A stretch of 64,000 bases of DNA, taken from positions 4,030,001 to 4,094,000 of the forward strand of contig OX392529.1 in assembly GCA_947623455.1 (NCBI GenBank), written 5' to 3'. A program made the position numbers and the translations under genes. Below the pieces are notes generated by a model. It had not been told where the DNA came from, did no database searches, and saw nothing but the letters and a program-made list of their open reading frames with translations. Position 1 is the stretch's first letter. Each line of letters opens with the position of its first letter. The DNA is from Mimachlamys varia. Its lineage: Eukaryota; Mollusca; Bivalvia; Pectinida; Pectinidae. This document shows, piece after piece, positions 13,201-22,200 of this stretch.

Positions 13201-16200
13201 GTAATACTACAGACAAATGCTGTTACACTCCTGTTGGTAGGTTGTACAGTATCTAGTCAGTCACCAAAGGATGAGGACTTATAATTAACCAACTTTTTTT
13301 GTCGATCCATTACCTGTGTTTGTACCTGTTGTGTGTACCAGAATTTAGACCTGTTGTGTGTACCTGAGTTTATATCTGTTGTTTATACCTGTTGTGTGTA
13401 CCTGTGTTTATACCTGTTGTATACCTGTGTTTGTACCTGTTGTGTGTACCTGTTGTGTGTACCTGTGTTTGTACCTGTTTCTGTACCTGTTGTGTGTACC
13501 TGTACCTGTGTTTATATCTGTTGTGTGTACCTGTATTTGTACCTGTTGTGTGTACCTGTGTTAATACCTGTGTTAATACCTGTTGTGTGTACCTGTTGTG
13601 TGTACCTGTTGTGTGTACCTGTTGTGTGTACCTGTTGTGTGTACCTGTACCTGTGTTTATACCTGTTATGTGTACCTGTGTTTATACCTGTTGTGTGTAC
13701 CTGTGTTAATACCTGTTGTGTGTACCTGTGTTTATATCTGTTGTTTGTACCTGTTGTGTGTACCTGTACCTGTGTTTATACCTGTTATGTGTACCTGTGT
13801 TTATACCTGTTGTGTGTACCTGTGTTAATACCTGTTGTGTGTACCTGTGTTTATATCTGTTATGTGTACCTGTTGTTTGTACCCGTTATGTGTACCTGTG
13901 TTTGTACCTGTTATGTGTACCTGTTGTGTGTAACTGAGATTATCTCTGTTGTGTGTACCTGTGTTTGTACCTGTTGTTTGTACCTGTGTTTGTACCTGTT
14001 GTGTGTACCTATGTTTGTACCTGTGTTTGTACCTGTTGTGTGTACCTGTGTTGTACCTGTTTTGTGTACCTGTATCAATGTTAACTAAATATGGATTCAC
14101 ATAAATTTGTATACTTGTAATTTGTTGTTACGCCAGTATAACTGTGAGAAATCAATAAACATGCATTAATTACTTCTGGATACAGTATTAGCTGGCTATA
14201 TAACCCACCATTGTTGAGTCTGCACCAGTCACCCAAAATTTTGCTCTAGTGTCTTGTGTTTATTTTTGAAAAAGGCTCCAGATATAAAAGTCGATCAAGA
14301 GAGAAATCACAAGGGTTTTTTTATTATTATTTGTGGTGTTGTCCTGTCTTGTAATTAAATGTTGTAACATACATTGTTACTAATTGTTTTTAATGTATAA
14401 CTAACTTTCTCAGTGGCAATTACCTCCTAAAACTGTGGTACCGTACACTTTATTTCTTACTGAGAAGATGCATCTCAAGATTTCACATTATTTAGACATC
14501 ATACCATGAGTAGATAGCTTTTAGATAACTTTTCTTTCAATCCAAAGGTAAGAAAAGATCATGATGAAATTACAGAATTAAATGACACAAACTGTGGTGG
14601 CTGTGGTGAAGCAGTGATTCCCATCTCCCTGTATGTTTAACACTATATAATAACAGATGACATTTTATCAGCTATGTATTTTGCTGCATTAGGAACAATC
14701 AACCGGTGAATTCATGCAGAAAATTGGAAATTGTCACCCGGTTCTCACATTTATGATTCGATGATCATGAGTACACACATTATTGTGAATATTACACAGC
14801 AAAGTTGTGTGGGTTCACAGTTTTGACGGAGTATTGAGTATTTTAAAATCATGTCCCATAATATGGTAAAATATTCTGAAATAGGATAATCCTCCATTAA
14901 ATTGGCATCAAATTGGTTGCTTAAATGGTTATAAAAAAACCCAGGTACATTGCAATTGTAATAGAATGTAAGTAGTGGGGCTGTATGTCCAGTATTTAGG
15001 ACCTTGACCTAGTTACCTTGACCTAGATTAATGGGGATGTATAGGTTATGTCTGGTGAGTAGGACCTAGACAGTGTGGAACATATTTCCAGTATGTGGGA
15101 CCTTGACCTAGTTACCTTGACCTAGATGACTAGTGATGTATACAGGTTATGTCTGGTAAGTAGGACCTAGACAGGGTGGAACATATTTCTAGTATGTAGA
15201 ACCTTGACCTAGTTACCTTGACCTAGATGACTAGGGATGTATACAGGTTATGTCTGGTAAGTAGGACCTAGACAGGGTGGAACATATTTCTAGTATGTAG
15301 GACCTTGACCTAGTTACCTTGACCTAGATGACTAGGGATGTATACAGGTTATGTCTGAAAGGGGGGAGTTAAGTAGTTCGCAGAAAATGGGTTTAGTCTC
15401 ATTAATCTATAAGAAAAATAATCCTTTAGACTTAGCTAATTGGAGACCTATATCCCTGTTGAATATAGATTATAAAATTGCAGCTCATGTACTTGCGACT
15501 AGGTTAAAAAATGTAATGCCAAATATAATTGAAACTGACCAAAACGGTTATATAAAAAATAGATTTATAGGTTACAATATCAGACAAATTCAGGACATTA
15601 TTGATTATTCGGAAAAATTTAACACAGACACATGTATATTATTTCTTGACTTTAAAAAAGCATTTGATACAATAGAATGGGATTATATGACAGCCGCATT
15701 GAAAAGATATGGTTTTGGAAAGTCTTTTATGAAATGGATAACTACATTTTATAGAAATATAACAGCATGCGCGAAGAATAATAATTGGATAACCGGCGAA
15801 TTTAATATATCTAGAGGAATTAGACAAGGATGTCCGTTGTCATGCTTAATTTTTGTGATAGCAGTTGAAATTATGGCAAATAGAATTAGAAACGACAAAG
15901 GAATATCTGGATTTCGGATAAATAAAAAACACATAAAAATATCACAACTTGCTGATGATTCAACACTTTTTCTAAGGTATTCAGACATACATAAAGTTTT
16001 AAAAATTATTGAAGATTTTGGTAGAGTTTCAGGTTTAAGGTTGAATAAAGGGAAAACAGAAGGGTTATTGTTGGGAAGTAATAAAAGAAAAAGAAGTTTT
16101 TACGAGGGAATAGATTGGTCAAAAAGAGAAATAAAAGCACTTGGAATTTATTTTGGTACCAATAAAAAAGTATGCAGCAATCTGAACTGGGAAAGGAAAA

Positions 16201-19200
16201 AAACTACGATTGATGACATGCTTAAAAATTGGAAGAAACGAAAACTGACATTAATGGGGAAAATTATGATAGTACAGGCACTTCTGATACCAAAGATTAC
16301 ATACTTGGCAACTACGCAAATTCTAGATTCGACGAAAATCAAGGAATTAGAACAATTAATATTTAAGTTTGTATGGGAAGGGAAGGGTGAGAAAGTAAAG
16401 AGAAAAACGATTATTGGGAAATACAAATTTGGTGGGTTAAATTTAAGAGACATAAAATCTCATATAGATGTGTTAAGAATAAGCTGGGTGAAGAGATTAA
16501 CTGATGAAACGGATGCCAATTGGAAGATCATTCCCCGGATAATGTTAGAGAAATACGGTTCAAATTTCTTAATATTTAAGATGAATATAGGTAATTTAAG
16601 AAATATCAAAAATATTAAGCGTGAGATTTCAGATTTTTATTACAATATACTTGAATCATGGGTAAAATTCAGAGGAATAGAAAGTACTTATGAAAATTAT
16701 AGGAATATACGAAAATCAATTATATGGGGTAACAAAGAGATCAAGATATTAAATAACACATTGATATACAAATCATGGGTAGACAGTAATATAATATTTG
16801 TTGAAGACATTATCAACCAACATGGGGAAATTGATGAAAATATAATATATACTAAACTTAGAGATAAGCACAACTGGATCATTGAAACAGCAAAAATTAA
16901 AAAAGCCATTCCGAATGAATGGAAGATTTGTCTGAAAAAGGAAAAATCGTATAAAACGAGAGTAAAAATGGAGAATTATATATATATATGTTCCAACAAA
17001 GCAAATCGAAATATAAAGCTAGATGATTTAACAAACAAGAGCATTTACGACATAGCATTGCAGCGCAAATTTGAAAAAAGTTATTGTTGGAACATGTGGA
17101 TTAATAGATTTAACACAGAACATTATAAAGCATGTGAGTGTATGTTCGAATTCATATATAGTCAGCTCATAGATAACAGATACAAGATGTTTAGATGGAA
17201 GTTGTTCAATTATATAATTCCATGTAAGGTAAATTTAAAAAGATGGAAAATAGAAGATAATGATCTATGTCATATATGCAATGAAAAGGAAAACTATGTC
17301 CATTATTTCATTGAATGTAAATACTTCATACAATTTTGGAAAGTGATACGAGATATTTTAAGAAAAACAGGATTTGCGATCAATTTACAAAACTTACAAT
17401 ACCTGATTTTAGGGTACAAAATATATCAAATGAATACTGTAGAACTAAATATTTTGTTAACTTTAATTGGGTTTACGATATATAAAGCATACCATCAAAG
17501 TAAACAGAAACGGGAGAAAGTAAACATCATATCAATTCTTAAATATGAATTGCAGCATGTTATTACTATACGACGCAAACCATCAAATTTATTAAAAACA
17601 TTTATTAGTTATATTTAAATTAAGGAGCAATCCTTAATTACTTTTGTTATTTGAAATGTCCTGTAATAGTAAGACTGGAAGACGTCTCAGTCGGTAGGGA
17701 CTGGCCCAATCACTTGGACTTCTGTGAGCTCCGGCTATTAAAACGGTTCTTTTTTAGATTAAAAATCTGTTGAGGTATATAAACACTTGAAACAAATATT
17801 ATGTCATATATTATATCAATGAATGGAAACGTAACTTCTATTTTTGGAAGAAGCCTCAATTGGTGGCACAAACACCGAAGATTGCTCTAGTAAGAAAATA
17901 ACTTATGACTGAAAAAGTTCTTAATGGATAAAATATATACCTCAACTATATGCATGTGGTATGAAAAAGTATTCCTTAAATATTGATTTGGTAAGTAACG
18001 TATAGATATGACTGGAGGAAGTTTTGGTCGGTAGGGACTGGCCCAACCACTAAAACCACCTCTAGTCATACCTATATATATTAAACGGAATTACTATTAC
18101 TAAAGAAAGAACTAAATAACGCCATCACTAACTAACACAGTGAGAGTGAAAGGGAATGTAAAAAATGTCCAGATAGAGTGTAAGAATGTTACAATGTTTG
18201 AAAGAGAATGACTGATGTATATGAGTTGAGTGTGGATAATTGATGTTAAAACGAAAATCAGATAAATAATGATTAAATATAAGAAAATGAATGAAAAAGA
18301 CAACAACAAAACAAACATGTACGATGATGAAATGGCTCGGTGCTAAGCACCAAATAATCTATATATATCATGATAAGATATTAGAGTAAAATACACGTAT
18401 ATGCACTTAATAACCACGCATGTACTAATAGATACTAACAGACTAATTATTTTTGTTTGATTTCTTGAAAGTGTACTTGGTAGAAAAGATGTGAAAAAAT
18501 GTAAAACTATATAACTATATACAATATATACATGAGCCAAAACTGAGTACAAAAAAAAAAAAGGTTATGTCTGGTAAGTAGGACCCAGACAGGGTGGAAT
18601 ATATTTTCAGTATGTGGGACCTTGACCTAGTAACCTTGACCTGGATGACTGGGGAAGTATATAGGTACATGTAAAAAACCCAGTTATCTCTAATACCACT
18701 CATTCTTTTAACAGTTCGTTTGGTTCTAAACGAGTTCGTACATATTCAACCATCCTTGGATTACTCGAATACCATGTTTTCCTCAAACTATTGATCAGGT
18801 CCCCATGAGTTAAATTAAGTGGGGTTCTACTGCATACATGTATATAAATCATATGAATAGGCCATAACCACAGGGAGATGTTTTTATTGAAGATAGAATG
18901 TTGGAACCAAGAAAATGGATACTACACATGTACATTAGTTGCAGGATTAAGACAATTGGGATACAAACCTTGTCTTTCAGGGCCCTGAGAGTTGGATACA
19001 CATTGTATATATATATATACACATGTCTAGCAAGCATGTCAAACTAAATCAGGGGGAAAGTGATATGCAAGGCATATAAGATCTAGATAATAATAATAAT
19101 TTTTGTTTAAACTTAATGACATATTGAGTCAATGACTCACCTTACATTATGGCCAAGCATGATAAAATGTATATAATTATTTACAACAAAGTTACGACAA

Positions 19201-22200
19201 TCATAAAACAACACACAATATTTTTAAGACACATATATACATGTAGTAATACAGTAACTGTGTATGTTCTGTACTGTGTATGTTCTATACTGTATATGTT
19301 CTATACTGTGTATGTTCTATACAGTGTATGTTCTATACTGTGTATGTTCTATACTGTGTATGTTCTATAGTGTGTATGTTCTATACAGTGTAAGTTATAT
19401 ACAGTGTAAGTTATATACAGTGTAAGTTATATACAGTGTAAGTTATATACTGTGTATGTTCTATACTGTATATGTTCTATACTGTATATGTTCTATACTG
19501 TGTATGTTCTATACTGTGTATGTTCTATACAGTGTAAGTTATATACAGTGTAAGTTATATACAGTGTAAGTTATATACAGTGTAAGTTATATACTGTGTA
19601 TGTTCTATACTGTATATGTTCTATACTGTGTATGTTCTATACAGTGTAAGTTATATACAGTGTAAGTTATATACAGTGTATGTTCTATACTGTATATGTT
19701 CTATACTGTATATGTTCTATACTGTATATGTTCTATACAGTATATGTTCTATACTGTGTATGTTCTATACTGTGTATGTTCTATACTGTGTATGTTCTAT
19801 ACTGTGTATGTTCTATACAGTGTATGTTCTATACTGTATATGTTCTACACTGTGTATGTTCTATACTGTATATGTTCTATACTGTGTATGTTCTATACTG
19901 TGTATGTTCTATACTGTGTATGTTCTATACAGTGTAAGTTCTATACTGTATATGTTCTACATTGTGTATTTTCTACACTGTGTATGTTCTATACTGTGTA
20001 TGTTCTACATTGTATATGTTCTACACTGTGTATGTTCTATACTGTGTATGTTCTATACTGTGTATGTTCTATACAGTGTATGTTCTATACTGTGTATGTT
20101 CTATACAGTGTATGTTCTATACTGTATATGTTCTATACTGTATATGTTCTACACTGTGTATGTTCTATACTGTGTATGTTCTATACTGTGTATGTTCTAT
20201 ACAGTGTATGTTCTATACTGTGTATGTTCTATACAGTGTATGTTCTATACTGTGTATGTTCTATACAGTGTATGTTCTATACTGTGTATGTTCTATACAG
20301 TGTATGTTCTATACTGTATATGTTCTATACTGTATATGTTCTACACTGTGTATGTTCTATACTGTGTATGTTCTATACTGTATATGTTCTATACTGTATA
20401 TGTTCTACACTGTGTATGTTCTATACAGTGTACATGTATGTTCTATACTGTGTATGTTCTACATTGTGTATGTTCTATACTGTATATGTTCTATACTGTG
20501 TATGTTCTATACTGTGTATGTTCTATACTGTGTATGTTCTATACTGTATATGTTCTATACTGTGTATGTTCTATACTGTGTATGTTCTATACTGTATATG
20601 TTCTATACTGTGTATGTTCTATACTGTGTATGTTCTATACTGTATATGTTCTATACTGTGTATGTTCTATACTGTATATGTTCTATACTGTGTATGTTCT
20701 ATACTGTGTATGTTCTATACTGTGTATGTTCTATACTGTGTATGTTCTATACTGTGTATGTTCTATACTGTATATGTTCTATACTGTATATGTTCTATAC
20801 TGTATATGTTCTATACTGTGTATGTTCTATACTGTATATGTTCTATACTGTATATGTTCTATACTGTGTATGTTCTATACTGTATATGTTCTATACTGTA
20901 TATGTTCTATACTGTGTATGTTCTATACTGTATATGTTCTATACTGTATATGTTCTATACTGTGTATGTTCTATACTGTATATGTTCTATACTGTATATG
21001 TTCTATACTGTATATGTTCTATACTGTGTATGTTCTATACTGTATATGTTCTATACTGTGTATGTTCTATACTGTGTATGTTCTATACTGTATATGTTCT
21101 ATACTGTATATGTTCTATACTGTATATGTTCTATACTGTATATGTTCTATACTGTGTATGTTCTATACTGTATATGTTCTATACTGTATATGTTCTATAC
21201 TGTATATGTTCTATACTGTATATGTTCTATACTGTATATGTTCTACACTGTGTATGTTCTATACTGTATATGTTCTATACTGTGTATGTTCTATACTGTG
21301 TATGTTCTATACTGTATATGTTCTATACTGTATATGTTCTATACTGTGTATGTTCTATACTGTGTATGTTCTATACTGTATATGTTCTATACTGTATATG
21401 TTCTTTACTGTGTATGTTCTATACAGTGTACATGTATGTTCTATACTGTGTATGTTCTACATTGTGTATGTTCTATACTGTATATGTTCTATACTGTGTA
21501 TGTTCTATACAGTGTATGTTCTATACTGTATATGTTCTACACTGTGTATGTTCTATACTGTATATGTTCTATACTGTGTATGTTCTATACTGTGTATGTT
21601 CTATACTGTATATGTTCTATACTGTATATGTTCTTTACTGTGTATGTTCTATACAGTGTACGTTACGTCTCCATACCTATAAGTACTCACCGGTGAAGAG
21701 GATGTCTCCTCCATTAACATATGCTTCAGGATCTTTAATCTCAAACACATGAAGATTCAGGTCCTGTAACAGCTTCCGAACTCCAGCAACCTGTGAGGTC
21801 AAACAAAATGGAGGTCATTAAGCCTCTGACAGCAACCTATGATTAATCAAATATAATGTACAAATTATGCCCCCAAAACCTTATTTATTTTGTCATTTTA
21901 CAATGTGCTCAAACACCATAAGTATCTCTGTATACATGAAGTACATTTAAGCATTAAACTGCATTCTGTTTGGGGTTATAGATAATATGAAGGCCCACTG
22001 CATTACAGGAAAAGAGCATTAACCTCGCAAGAGGTTCATGTTTGATTTCCTGTAATTCTGTGGGTGTTTGTGATCATATCACCAGAATGCAGTTTAATGC
22101 TTATATTTACATTCCCACTCTGGAATGTTGAATTGGCAGAACTGCCCATAGCCTGTGCATAGGGCAAAGACAGTCATAACCAGATCATGGGGCTGAAAAA

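Noticed and set aside
13333..14100. Cys/Val/Tyr-rich and Thr-rich open frames
   Set aside because: Several frames are open over the same short-unit tandem array. Translation only mirrors base composition.
19616..21752. Three overlapping frames of about 600-690 residues
   Set aside because: A 16-bp stop-free repeat keeps every plus frame open. The repeat lies in an intron next to the DDAH exon 2 donor.
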